Below are positions 1-8,932 of a DNA stretch of 62,972 bases, in pieces. How positions within the stretch are numbered: the stretch's first letter is position 1; every line of letters begins with the position of its first letter. A program made the position numbers and the translations under genes. Source of the stretch: CAZLXG01 sp964563585 (GTDB lineage Bacteria; Bacteroidota; Bacteroidia; Flavobacteriales; Flavobacteriaceae); the NCBI GenBank assembly GCA_964563585.1, contig CAZLXG010000004.1:1-62972 (forward strand), given 5' to 3'. The notes below the pieces were generated by a model. It was given only the letters and a program-made list of their open reading frames with translations, was not told where the DNA came from and made no database searches.

Positions 1-752
1 GGAGCGTTTATTTAGATGGCGACTTACTAAATGATAATCATATAAAAGATATTGGTTATTTACCAGAAGAACGTGGTTTATATAAAACAATGAAGGTTGG
101 TGAACAAGCGTTGTATTTAGCACAATTAAAAGGATTGAGTAAAGCGGAAGCAAAAACACGTTTAAAATATTGGTTTGAACGTTTAGAAATTGGTGATTGG
201 TGGAATAAAAAAATCCAAGAATTATCAAAAGGAATGGCGCAAAAAATACAGTTTGTAGTAACGGTTTTGCATCAGCCAAAATTACTAATTTTTGATGAGC
301 CTTTTTCTGGTTTCGACCCTATAAACGCTAATTTAATTAAAGATGAAATTTTACGTTTACGTGAGGAAGGAGCTACCATAATTTTTTCTACACATAGAAT
401 GGAATCGGTTGAAGAATTGTGTGATGACATTGCGTTAATACATGAGTCAAATAAAATTCTTGATGGTAAATTGGTAGATATTAAACGTCGATTTAAAACT
501 AATGCCTATGAAGTTGGTATTAGAACCAATCAAAAAGAGATACTTCAACAAGAACTGTCTAATAAGTTTAGTGTTTCGGAAGCAAATTTTAAAACTTTGG
601 GAGACGAATTAAAGCTAAATATTAAACTTTCGGAAAGTGATAATTCTAATGATTTACTAAGTTATTTAGCATCAAAAGGAGAAGTGTCACATTTTGTAGA
701 ACTAATTCCAAGTGTTAACGATATTTTTATTAAAACTGTAAAGAGTAATTAA
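1..752 (+). CDS. ABC transporter ATP-binding protein, 5' end cut by window edge
   Basis: The open frame runs in from the left edge (codons begin at base 3), so the Walker A loop and true start lie outside. Visible are the Q-loop region YLPEERGLY, the ABC signature LSKGMAQKIQ, Walker B LLIFDEPFSGFDP and the switch histidine in STHRM, followed by a C-terminal regulatory domain of about 90 residues. The EERG Q-loop and that tail resemble NatA/YhaQ-type ATPases of ABC-2 exporters (family knowledge). It energises the permease that starts 3 bp after its stop. The substrate cannot be read from sequence. An internal Met at 90 should not be taken as the start because upstream codons encode conserved ABC sequence. 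Confidence 0.93.
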   Translation, partial: SVYLDGDLLNDNHIKDIGYLPEERGLYKTMKVGEQALYLAQLKGLSKAEAKTRLKYWFERLEIGDWWNKKIQELSKGMAQKIQFVVTVLHQPKLLIFDEPFSGFDPINANLIKDEILRLREEGATIIFSTHRMESVEELCDDIALIHESNKILDGKLVDIKRRFKTNAYEVGIRTNQKEILQQELSNKFSVSEANFKTLGDELKLNIKLSESDNSNDLLSYLASKGEVSHFVELIPSVNDIFIKTVKSN

Positions 753-755
753 ATT

Positions 756-2069
756 ATGAATCATTTACCACTCATTATAAAACGCGAGTATTTAACAAAA
801 GTTAAAAACAAATCATTTATAATTATGACTATTTTAAGTCCTTTTATAATGATTGGGCTTTTTACACTTGTTGCGTATTTATCGCAGTTAAACAAAGATA
901 AAGTTCGTACTATTTCTATTTTAGATGAATCTGGATTGGTGCAAGATTTATTCAAAAGCACAGAAAAAACAACTTATAATATTCTAGAAAACATGACCTT
1001 AGAAGACGCTAAGGTATTTGTACAAGAAACATCTAATTATGGATTATTACATGTTAGTAAGACTGATAATTTAGACTCAGTTTCAAAAGGAATTAAGTTT
1101 TATTCTGATGAATCACCTTCATTAACTTTAATTTCAAGTTTAGAGTCAAAAATTGAAAAAAAACTAACCAATTTAAATCTAGCAGAAAATGGAGTTGATA
1201 TTGAAATGATTAAAGCTTCAAAAGTAAGTATAGATATTGCTCAAGAAAGCTTTGAAGGTGTAGAAACTTCAAAAGTTGATAGTATTGTAAAACTTATATT
1301 TGGGTGTTTATCGGGCTATTTACTGTTCATGTTTATCATTATTTATGGGAATATGATTATGCGTAGTGTCATTGAAGAAAAAACAAGCAGAATTATAGAA
1401 GTTATTATTTCATCTGTAAAACCAGTACAGTTAATGCTTGGTAAAATTATTGGTACATCGTTGGCGGGAATAACGCAGTTTGTAATTTGGATAATTATTG
1501 GAGGTATCTTATCAATGATAGTACCTCTTATTTTCGGAATTGATATGGCACAAATGCAAACACCACAGCAAGATATGGTGCAACAAGCTATAGAAAACCC
1601 AGAGATTAATACAAAAATTCAAAGTCTTATAACTGCTTTTTATAATTTGCCAATTACTAATTTAATAATAGCATTTATTTTCTTTTTTATTGGTGGCTAT
1701 TTATTATACAGCTCCCTTTATGCGGCTATTGGTGCAGCGGTTGATAATGAAACTGACACACAACAATTTTTATTGCCAATTATAATGCCTTTAGTTTTAG
1801 CGGTTTATATTGGTATATTTACAGTAATTGAGGATCCACACGGAACGGTATCAACTGTATTTTCGTTTATACCACTTACTTCACCAGTAGTTATGCTTAT
1901 GCGTATTCCGTTTGGCGTTCCAATTTGGCAACAATTGGTGTCTTTATTGCTATTAATTGGTACGTTTATGTTTACAGTATGGTTTGCCGCAAAAATATAC
2001 CGTGTTGGTATTTTAATGTATGGAAAAAAACCTACTTATAGAGAACTTATAAAATGGTTAAAATATTAA
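756..2069 (+). CDS. ABC-2 type permease (NatB/YhaP-like)
   Basis: A 437-residue membrane protein: one N-terminal membrane segment near residues 20-45, an extracytoplasmic domain to about residue 170, then five or so membrane segments in the C-terminal half. The motif region MRSVIEEKTSRIIEVIISSV just after the second membrane segment is typical of NatB/ABC-2 permeases. It follows the ATPase by 3 bp and precedes the MscS gene by 1 bp, so the three are one transcript. Family role is ATP-driven export of ions or small molecules; the substrate is unknown. Confidence 0.9.
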   Translation: MNHLPLIIKREYLTKVKNKSFIIMTILSPFIMIGLFTLVAYLSQLNKDKVRTISILDESGLVQDLFKSTEKTTYNILENMTLEDAKVFVQETSNYGLLHVSKTDNLDSVSKGIKFYSDESPSLTLISSLESKIEKKLTNLNLAENGVDIEMIKASKVSIDIAQESFEGVETSKVDSIVKLIFGCLSGYLLFMFIIIYGNMIMRSVIEEKTSRIIEVIISSVKPVQLMLGKIIGTSLAGITQFVIWIIIGGILSMIVPLIFGIDMAQMQTPQQDMVQQAIENPEINTKIQSLITAFYNLPITNLIIAFIFFFIGGYLLYSSLYAAIGAAVDNETDTQQFLLPIIMPLVLAVYIGIFTVIEDPHGTVSTVFSFIPLTSPVVMLMRIPFGVPIWQQLVSLLLLIGTFMFTVWFAAKIYRVGILMYGKKPTYRELIKWLKY

Positions 2070-2070
2070 A

Positions 2071-2907
2071 ATGGAAGAGTTAAAAAACATATTGAATCAT
2101 ACCTTCATTTTTAGTGAAAAAATTCATATAGATGTTAAAACAATATTAGTAGTTATTGTAGCATTGTTTGCAACGTCGCTTATCTTAAAATTAATACGAA
2201 AAGTAGTTACAAGAAAGTTGCCTCCGCTAGACAAGTTAAAATTTGTTTCGTTATTTTCTTATAGTAAATGGTTTATTTATATCATTATTCTTTTAATGAC
2301 ATTGCATAATTTGGGTGTGCAAGTAACTGCGATTTTTGCTGCTTCTGCCGCATTGTTAGTCGGCATTGGATTAGCACTTCAAACACTATTTATGGATATT
2401 ATATCTGGAGTGTTTATACTTATAGATCAATCTGTACATGTAGGTGATATTATTGAATTAGATGGAAAAGTTGGTAGAGTAGAAGATATTAAATTAAGAA
2501 CCACGAGAGCTGTAACAATAGATAATAAAGTGTTGATTATTCCTAATCATTTATATTTAACTAATAGTCTTTATAATTGGACCGAAAATGGTACAACAAC
2601 TAGAGAAAGTGTTGAAGTTGGTGTAGCTTATGGAAGTGATATTCAATTAGTTAAGAGTATTTTGTTAGAAGTAGCAAATTCTAATTCAGATGTGGTAAAT
2701 AACCCTAAGCCTTTAGTAGTTTTTACAGATTTTGGAGATAGTGCTTTAATGTTTAAATTAATTTTCACTTTAAACGATAGTTTTCAAGCGTTAATTCCAA
2801 AAAGTGATATTCGATTTGAAATAGATAGATTATTTAGAGAAAATAATGTTCAAATTCCATTTCCACAAAGGGATGTTCATATTATTTCTCAAACAAAAGA
2901 TAAATAG
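2071..2907 (+). CDS. MscS-family mechanosensitive ion channel
   Basis: A 278-residue protein with three predicted membrane helices, the third being the Gly/Ala-rich pore helix (AALLVGIGLALQTLFMDIIS). The beta domain follows with VHVGDIIELDGKVGRVEDI, the diagnostic MscS motif, then a soluble alpha/beta domain. Length is close to E. coli MscS (286). The channel opens under membrane tension to release solutes on osmotic downshock. The start is 1 bp after the permease stop and the response regulator begins 6 bp downstream, suggesting one envelope-related operon. Confidence 0.93.
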   Translation: MEELKNILNHTFIFSEKIHIDVKTILVVIVALFATSLILKLIRKVVTRKLPPLDKLKFVSLFSYSKWFIYIIILLMTLHNLGVQVTAIFAASAALLVGIGLALQTLFMDIISGVFILIDQSVHVGDIIELDGKVGRVEDIKLRTTRAVTIDNKVLIIPNHLYLTNSLYNWTENGTTTRESVEVGVAYGSDIQLVKSILLEVANSNSDVVNNPKPLVVFTDFGDSALMFKLIFTLNDSFQALIPKSDIRFEIDRLFRENNVQIPFPQRDVHIISQTKDK

Positions 2908-2913
2908 AAAAAA

Positions 2914-4077
2914 ATGTCAAAAATATTAGTCATAGAAGACGAAGCAGCAATTAGAAGAGTTTTAGTTAAGATTCTTTCAGAAGAAAGTGATACATATCAT
3001 GTAGAAGAAGCTGAAGACGGACTTGCTGGAATGGAAAAAATTAAAAACACCGATTACGATTTGGTGCTTTGTGATATTAAGATGCCAAAAATGGATGGTG
3101 TTGAAGTTCTTGAAGCCACAAAAAAAATAAAACCAGAAACCCCAGTAGTGATGATTTCTGGTCATGGTGATTTAGATACCGCAGTAAATACAATGCGTTT
3201 AGGTGCGTTTGATTATATATCGAAACCACCAGATTTAAATCGATTGTTAAATACTGTTCGTAATGCTTTAGATCGAAAAGAACTGGTTGTCGAAAATAAA
3301 AAACTTAAAAAGAAGGTCAGTAAGAAGTATGAAATGATTGGCGAAAGCAATGCCATAGATCATATAAAACAAATGATTGAAAAAGTTGCTCCAACTGATG
3401 CTCGTGTATTAATAACTGGACCAAATGGAACGGGAAAAGAGCTAGTTGCACACTGGTTACATGAAAAAAGTGCACGTAGCCGTGGACCATTAATTGAAGT
3501 AAATTGTGCCGCAATACCAAGTGAGTTAATTGAGAGCGAGTTGTTTGGGCATATCAAAGGTGCTTTTACTGGGGCTGTAAAAGATAGAGCTGGAAAATTT
3601 GAAGCAGCTAATGGAGGTACAATTTTTTTAGATGAAATTGGAGATATGAGTTTGCCTGCACAAGCTAAAGTTTTACGTGCTTTACAGGAAAATAAAATTC
3701 AGCGTGTAGGAAACGATAGAGATATAAAAGTTGATGTTCGTGTGGTTGCTGCGACAAACAAAAATTTAAAAAAAGAAATAAAAGAAGGTCGATTTCGTGA
3801 AGATTTATATCACAGGCTTGCAGTAATTCTTATTAATGTTCCTGCATTAAATGATAGACGAGATGATATTCCATTATTAATAGAATATTTTTCTAATAAA
3901 ATAGCAAACGATCAAGGTACAGCTAAAAAAGCATTTTCAGTAAAGGCAATAAAATTGCTTCAAGAGTATGATTGGACTGGAAATATACGTGAATTACGAA
4001 ACGTTATTGAGCGTTTAATTATTCTTGGAGAAAAAGAAATTTCCGAAAATGACATAAAACTTTTTGCAAGTAAATAA
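2914..4077 (+). CDS. Sigma-54-dependent response regulator without HTH domain
   Basis: A 387-residue NtrC-type regulator. The receiver domain (1-120) has the phospho-acceptor Asp54 in VLCDIKMP and Lys104. The AAA+ domain has Walker A GPNGTGKE (169-176), the sigma-54 contact loop GAFTGA (216-221) and Walker B GTIFLDEI (235-242). The protein stops shortly after the NIRELRNVIERL helix, so the usual C-terminal Fis-type DNA-binding domain is missing. Without it the protein would act on RNA polymerase-sigma-54 from solution or with a partner (inference). No histidine kinase is next to it. Last gene of the run from base 1, followed by a strong terminator. Confidence 0.93.
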   Translation: MSKILVIEDEAAIRRVLVKILSEESDTYHVEEAEDGLAGMEKIKNTDYDLVLCDIKMPKMDGVEVLEATKKIKPETPVVMISGHGDLDTAVNTMRLGAFDYISKPPDLNRLLNTVRNALDRKELVVENKKLKKKVSKKYEMIGESNAIDHIKQMIEKVAPTDARVLITGPNGTGKELVAHWLHEKSARSRGPLIEVNCAAIPSELIESELFGHIKGAFTGAVKDRAGKFEAANGGTIFLDEIGDMSLPAQAKVLRALQENKIQRVGNDRDIKVDVRVVAATNKNLKKEIKEGRFREDLYHRLAVILINVPALNDRRDDIPLLIEYFSNKIANDQGTAKKAFSVKAIKLLQEYDWTGNIRELRNVIERLIILGEKEISENDIKLFASK

Positions 4078-4079
4078 TT

Positions 4080-4113
4080 AAAAAGCCTCATAAATATTTA
4101 TGAGGCTTTTTAA
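4080..4113. terminator. Bidirectional rho-independent terminator
   Basis: A near-perfect palindrome with A- and T-runs at its ends (core GCCTCATAAATATTTATGAG) sits between the convergent sigma-54 activator and the minus-strand gene at 4129. Confidence 0.9.
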
Positions 4114-4128
4114 TTATTAAATATACTT

Positions 4129-4869
4129 CTAATTGTCACAAGAATTAAGTTCTGCTAAGTAATTTGAAGCTATAGATTTTAAACTATTGATATAATACGT
4201 TTTTATCTCTTCAATACTTTTAGTTACCAAGTCTTCATTAGAATCATTGCTTTTTAAAGTTTCATGATTGCCATCACAAATTTTTAAAGTTTCGTTATAG
4301 GTTTTAACATTTAATGCTATTACATTTTTATATGAAAGAATTAATTGTTTCTTTTTAAGTGTTAACTCTTTTCCTTTTTGTTCAGCTAATTTTAGCTTTA
4401 ATTGCTCTTCTTTAAGTTTTAAGGCTTCTTGTTGCTGTTTTAGCTTTAATTGTTCACTTTGAATATCATTAAGTTCGTTATTTTCTGTAGTTTCTTCTAC
4501 ATCATTATTGTAAGAGCATTTATCAATTTCAATAACACTTTCTTTACTAATATCTCTAGCGCGTTTTACATAAAAACGACCATCTTCAAAAGTTTCAACA
4601 TATTCAACTTTTGCTAGTAATTCGATACCTTTTTCAGCAAGCTCTAATGCAGTTTTACAATCACAATTACTAAATGCTTTTTTAGAAAGTTTAAAAGATT
4701 CAACCGATCTGTTTGAATAGTATTGTAAATGACTAATATTATTAGAATCGTAGGCATTTTTCACATGCGAATACGCATTAACAAGATAAGAATTTGCTAT
4801 GTCGCAATTTGTTTGTCCGTTACTAGAAAATGCAATAAATAAAGAAAATAATAGGTAATAGTATTTCAT
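4129..4869 (-). CDS. Secreted coiled-coil protein, function unknown
   Basis: 246 residues starting with a signal peptide (MKYYYLLFSLFIAFSSNGQ, probable cleavage before T). The N-terminal half is helical with several cysteines (CDC near residue 70). Residues about 130-185 form a charged heptad-like stretch rich in Lys, Glu, Gln and Leu (KLKQQQEALKLKEEQLKLKL), a predicted coiled coil. I do not recognise the family; similar secreted coiled-coil proteins are common in Flavobacteriaceae. It stands alone between a shared terminator and a divergent PPK2 gene. Confidence 0.75.
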   Translation of the reverse strand: MKYYYLLFSLFIAFSSNGQTNCDIANSYLVNAYSHVKNAYDSNNISHLQYYSNRSVESFKLSKKAFSNCDCKTALELAEKGIELLAKVEYVETFEDGRFYVKRARDISKESVIEIDKCSYNNDVEETTENNELNDIQSEQLKLKQQQEALKLKEEQLKLKLAEQKGKELTLKKKQLILSYKNVIALNVKTYNETLKICDGNHETLKSNDSNEDLVTKSIEEIKTYYINSLKSIASNYLAELNSCDN

Positions 4870-5032
4870 TGTATTTGGGGTTAATTACATAAGTTTTGGA
4901 AAGCGAATGTATTAAAAACATTGGATATTACTGTGTTGTTCGTCGAAATTATAGGTTTAAGTGTAGAATGTTGTTTGGTTTAGGAATAATATTCAAACGT
5001 TTTTATATATTTAGTCTTTATAAAACAGCTCT

Positions 5033-5884
5033 ATGAAAAACTATAAAGTAACATCAAATATATCATTAAAAAATTCTGAAACAAAAGTAGTTATTGAAAA
5101 TGCCGAAGATGAGTTGAAAAGGGTAAGAAAAAAACTAGGCAAGCTCCAAGATACTATGTATGCTCATGGAAAGTATGCTGTTTTAGTGTGTTTACAAGGT
5201 ATGGATACGTCAGGAAAAGATAGTTTGATTAGAGAGGTTTTTAAAGATTTTAATGCTCAAGGAGTTGAAGTATATAGTTTTAAAGTGCCAACTGAATTGG
5301 AATTAAAACACGACTATTTATGGCGTCATTATATTGTCCTTCCGGCTCGTGGTAAATTTGGGGTTTTTAATAGAACGCATTACGAAAACGTATTGGTTAC
5401 GCGTGTGCATCCAGGTTATATTTTAGGTGAAAATATTCCAACAGTAAATTCGGTAGAAGATGTAAATGATGCCTTTTGGGATGCACGTTTTGAGCAAATA
5501 AATAATTTCGAAAAGCATTTAGCAGATAGTGGAACCATTATATTTAAGTTTTTTTTAAACTTATCAAAAGCAGAACAAAAATTCAGGTTATTACGTCGTT
5601 TAAATAAGCAAGAAAAAAACTGGAAATTTTCTCCTGGCGATTTAAAAGAACGTAAACTTTGGGATAAATATCAAGAATGTTATGAAGATGCTATTAACCG
5701 TACTTCTAAAGAATATGCACCTTGGTATACTATTCCTGCTGATGATAAACCTTCTGCGCGTTACATTGTAGCAAAAACTATGTATGATACTTTAAAAACA
5801 TATACAGATATACAAGAGCCAGAACTTGATGATGATATTAAGGCTAACTTGAAACTTTATAAAGAAGAACTAGATAATGAGTAG
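5033..5884 (+). CDS. Polyphosphate kinase 2 family protein (class III-like)
   Basis: 283 residues with the PPK2 layout: Walker A GMDTSGKD (56-63), the FKVPTELELKHDYLWRHY segment, the lid region GVFNRTHYENVLVTRVHP and the C-terminal APWYTIPADDK motif. PPK2 enzymes transfer phosphate between polyphosphate and nucleotides in the cytoplasm. The sequence closely follows class III members such as the Cytophaga hutchinsonii enzyme, which phosphorylate AMP and ADP (family knowledge; the class is inferred). Its stop codon directly abuts the 3' end of a Nudix pseudogene on the other strand. Confidence 0.93.
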   Translation: MKNYKVTSNISLKNSETKVVIENAEDELKRVRKKLGKLQDTMYAHGKYAVLVCLQGMDTSGKDSLIREVFKDFNAQGVEVYSFKVPTELELKHDYLWRHYIVLPARGKFGVFNRTHYENVLVTRVHPGYILGENIPTVNSVEDVNDAFWDARFEQINNFEKHLADSGTIIFKFFLNLSKAEQKFRLLRRLNKQEKNWKFSPGDLKERKLWDKYQECYEDAINRTSKEYAPWYTIPADDKPSARYIVAKTMYDTLKTYTDIQEPELDDDIKANLKLYKEELDNE

Positions 5885-6160
5885 TTACAATTTAAAAATG
5901 ATTTCTTCTGAAATTCGTTTTTGATATTTTTCGTTATCAAACGTAAATAAAAATGAACTTTTTCTAGAAGACGACATATTTTTTTATCTAGTTTAATAGG
6001 AACATCCATGCTTTGGTTTTTTTTAATGAAGTTTCGTTTGTCTAATTCAAAACTTAAAATGGTTTCATATAATTTTTGAAGTTGTTTTAATGCGAATTTT
6101 TCAGGCAATAATTCTAATCCAATAAGTTGTGTAGAGGCTTTAAATTTAAACGTTTTATAG
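5885..6160 (-). pseudogene. 3' remnant of a Nudix hydrolase/NrtR-like gene, frameshifted
   Basis: Reading the minus strand gives LIGLELLPEKFALKQLQKLY, then ELDKRNFIKKNQSMDVPIKL, the start of the winged-helix C-terminal domain of Bacteroidota NrtR-like Nudix proteins. After LDKK the frame breaks at a T7 run (5979-5985 on the plus strand). The next frame continues MSSSRKSSFLFTFDNEKY to a TAA at 5885-5887, exactly the expected tail. The Nudix catalytic domain is absent: a TGA lies just upstream of LTCYKTFKFK. This is therefore a fossil of the last ~85 codons and not a functional gene. Confidence 0.85.
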
Positions 6161-6307
6161 CACGTTAATCATAGATTTATGATCGAAAATAAGTTTGGAA
6201 TTTCTGTTATAGAAAATCATAGTGCTTCATTTATTTTTTTAGAATTTTAAGATTTTTTTAGAATATTTAGAGTTACTAAATACTATCTTTAAACTCAAAA
6301 AAAATAA

Positions 6308-7684
6308 ATGAAGCATATTGTAATTCTATTAGCAGTTTTGCTATCAGTAAATGTTTTTTCACAAACTGATGAAGAAACAATTCGAAAAATATATTCAACA
6401 TCTTTAACAAATGGTAAAAGTTATCAATGGTTAAATCATTTATCTAACCAAATAGGAGGACGTTTATCGGGTTCATTAAATGCTGAACGCGCAGTAAAAT
6501 ACACCAAAGAAGAATTAGAAAGCTTAGGTTTAGATAAAGTTTGGTTGCAACCAGTTATGGTTCCAAGATGGATAAGAGGCGCAAAAGAATATGCTTATAT
6601 AAAATCTTCTGAAGGAAAAACTACAACCGTTAATATATGTGCACTTGGTGGCTCGGTGGCAACACCAGCCCTTGGTATTGATGCAAATATTATTGAAGTT
6701 CAAAATTTTGACGAATTAGAAACTATTGGTAAAGAAAATATTGAAGGTAAAATAGTTTTTTATAACCGACCAATGCAAGCGAATTTAATTTCTACATTTA
6801 GTGCTTATGGAGGTTGTGTAGATCAGCGTTATATGGGAGCTGTTGAAGCTGCAAAATACGGTGCAGTTGGTGTTATTGTGCGTTCTATGAATTTACGATT
6901 AGACGATTTTCCGCATACAGGAAGTATGACTTACGATAATTTACCCGTAAATAAACGTATTCCTTCTGCGGCAATAAGCACAAAAGATGCTGAATTATTA
7001 AGCACAATGTTGCAGTTAGATAAATCAATTCAATTTTATTTCAAGCAGAACTGTAAGCAATTAAAAGATGTGCAGTCTTATAATGTGATTGGAGAAATAA
7101 CAGGAAGTGAATTTCCAAATGAATATATGATAGTTGGAGGTCATTTAGATTCTTGGGATTTAGGTGATGGTTCGCATGATGACGGAGCAGGTGTTGTACA
7201 ATCTATGGATGTGTTGCGATTACTTAAAGAAAGCGGTATAAAACCAAAACGGAGCATAAGAGTTGTCTTATTTATGAATGAAGAAAACGGATTACGTGGT
7301 GGAAATAAATATGCAGAAGTAGCTAAGCAAAAAGGCGAAAATCATGTATTTGCTTTAGAAAGTGATTCAGGTGGATTTACGCCAAGAGGCTTTAGTTTTG
7401 ATACAAATGATATCGTTTTAAATCAAGTACAAAGTTGGAAACCATTATTTAAGCCGTATTTAATTCATTATTTCGAAAAAGGACATGGTGGAGCAGATAT
7501 TGGTCCATTAAAAAATGATAATATAGTTTTAGCAGGATTAGTACCAGATTCGCAGCGTTATTTCGATTATCATCATGCAGCTAACGATACGTTTGATGCT
7601 GTTAATAAAAGAGAATTAGAGCTAGGTGCTGCAACTATGGCAACTTTAGTGTATTTATTCGATAAATACGGTATAAAAAATTAG
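6308..7684 (+). CDS. M28-family zinc peptidase, secreted
   Basis: 458 residues beginning with a signal peptide (MKHIVILLAVLLSVNVFSQ). A protease-associated insert lies in the first half. The M28 catalytic core has GGHLDSWDLGDGSHDDGAG (zinc His and bridging Asp), NEENG (catalytic and zinc Glu), ESDSGG and the late zinc His in DYHHAANDTFD. All metal ligands look intact. The family removes N-terminal amino acids or dipeptides in the periplasm or outside. The alpha/beta hydrolase starts 1 bp after its stop, so the two are cotranscribed. Confidence 0.93.
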   Translation: MKHIVILLAVLLSVNVFSQTDEETIRKIYSTSLTNGKSYQWLNHLSNQIGGRLSGSLNAERAVKYTKEELESLGLDKVWLQPVMVPRWIRGAKEYAYIKSSEGKTTTVNICALGGSVATPALGIDANIIEVQNFDELETIGKENIEGKIVFYNRPMQANLISTFSAYGGCVDQRYMGAVEAAKYGAVGVIVRSMNLRLDDFPHTGSMTYDNLPVNKRIPSAAISTKDAELLSTMLQLDKSIQFYFKQNCKQLKDVQSYNVIGEITGSEFPNEYMIVGGHLDSWDLGDGSHDDGAGVVQSMDVLRLLKESGIKPKRSIRVVLFMNEENGLRGGNKYAEVAKQKGENHVFALESDSGGFTPRGFSFDTNDIVLNQVQSWKPLFKPYLIHYFEKGHGGADIGPLKNDNIVLAGLVPDSQRYFDYHHAANDTFDAVNKRELELGAATMATLVYLFDKYGIKN

Positions 7685-7685
7685 T

Positions 7686-8465
7686 ATGTTAAACTACACA
7701 ACATATACACATCCAGAAAGTTTAAAATGGGTGACTTTTGTTCACGGAGCAGGAGGAAGTTCATCTATTTGGTTTAAGCAAATACGGACTTTTAAATCGG
7801 AGTTTAATGTGCTTATTTTAGATTTAAGAGGTCATGGAAACAGTAAACCAGTTATAAAAGATGCGCTAAATCCTAAATATACATTTGATGTAATTACAGC
7901 AGATATTATTGAACTGTTAGATCATTTAAAAATTGAAAAATCACATTTTATAGGTATTTCATTAGGCACAATTTTAATACGAGATTTAGCTGAAAAACAT
8001 CCAGAACGTGTGTTAAGTATGATATTAGCAGGAGCAATTATGAAGCTTAATTTTAGGTCTCAATTTTTGATGAAATTAGGAGCTGTATTTAAATCTGTAG
8101 TGCCATATATGGTGTTATATAAGTTTTTAGCGTTTGTAATTATGCCACGAAAAAATCATGAAGATTCCAGAGTTTTATTTGTTCGTGAAGCAAAAAAAAT
8201 GTGTCAAAAAGAATTTTTAAGATGGTTTAAACTAACATCAGAAGTTAATCCGTTATTACGCCTTTTCAGAGCAAAAGATATTAAAATTCCAACATTTTAT
8301 GTTATGGGAGAAGAAGATTATTTGTTTTTGCCTTCTGTAAAAAAGATAGTAAGCACACATTCACTTACTCAATTATTTGTTATTAAAGATACTGGACATG
8401 TAGTAAATGTTGAAGAACCAGAAATATTTAATACAAAATCAATTGCATTCCTTAATGCGTTATAA
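7686..8465 (+). CDS. Alpha/beta fold hydrolase
   Basis: 259 residues with oxyanion-hole motif HGAGGS near residue 20, nucleophile elbow GISLG (Ser near residue 94), acid residue in MGEEDYLF and catalytic His in TGHVVNVEEP. The triad is complete. Substrate cannot be predicted; close relatives are annotated as esterases or proline iminopeptidase-like enzymes. No signal peptide, so cytoplasmic. It follows the peptidase gene by 1 bp and precedes the DinB-like gene by 4 bp. Confidence 0.9.
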   Translation: MLNYTTYTHPESLKWVTFVHGAGGSSSIWFKQIRTFKSEFNVLILDLRGHGNSKPVIKDALNPKYTFDVITADIIELLDHLKIEKSHFIGISLGTILIRDLAEKHPERVLSMILAGAIMKLNFRSQFLMKLGAVFKSVVPYMVLYKFLAFVIMPRKNHEDSRVLFVREAKKMCQKEFLRWFKLTSEVNPLLRLFRAKDIKIPTFYVMGEEDYLFLPSVKKIVSTHSLTQLFVIKDTGHVVNVEEPEIFNTKSIAFLNAL

Positions 8466-8469
8466 TTAA

Positions 8470-8923
8470 ATGAAAACTAATATAATTATGAAANNNNNNN
8501 NNNNNNNNNNNNNNNNNNNNNNNNNNNNNNNNNNNNNNNNNNNNNNNNNNNNNNNNNNNNNNNNNNNNNNNNNNNNNNNNNNNNNNNNNNNNNGGTTTAT
8601 CTAAAATTATAGTGAATTCTACATTAAAAAAGCCAAATATTGCTGGTGAAGAAGAGAACCTAACGTTTGCAGAAAAGCGTAAAAAAACACTTGTTAATTT
8701 TAAAACAGCCGCAGATATTTTAAGAGCAAGTGACGATGTATCAGAATATAAATTAGTTTTTAAAAATGAAAACGGAACTTTTGAACTTCCTTTTTGGAAT
8801 AATTTAAACGGACCCATTGGTGATGCTATTTGGCATTGCGGACAAGTAATTTCGTTTAGACGTAGTTCTGGGAATCCTTACAACTCTAAAGCAAGTGTTT
8901 TTACAGGAAAAGTAAGTGAGTAA
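8470..8923 (+). CDS. DinB-like metal-dependent protein, interrupted by assembly gap
   Basis: The N-terminus MKTNIIMK is read at 8470-8493, then 100 N follow, and the frame resumes at 8594 with GLSKIIVNSTLKKPNIAG through IGDAIWHCGQVISFRRSSGN to the stop at 8923. The conserved tail HxGQ plus SFRRSSGNP is what I know from DinB-superfamily proteins of Bacteroidota, in which His residues bind a metal. The two halves are in different frames across the gap, which only means the gap length is nominal. Start and middle are uncertain. Confidence 0.7.
8494..8593. other. Assembly gap (100 N)
   Basis: Exactly 100 N, the usual placeholder for a scaffold gap of unknown size. It falls inside a gene. Confidence 0.99.
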
Positions 8924-8932
8924 TAGTGTTTC

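Noticed and set aside
8452..8817. Minus-strand frame across the N gap
   Set aside because: Only open because it runs through unknown bases; the plus strand carries the recognisable DinB-like sequence.
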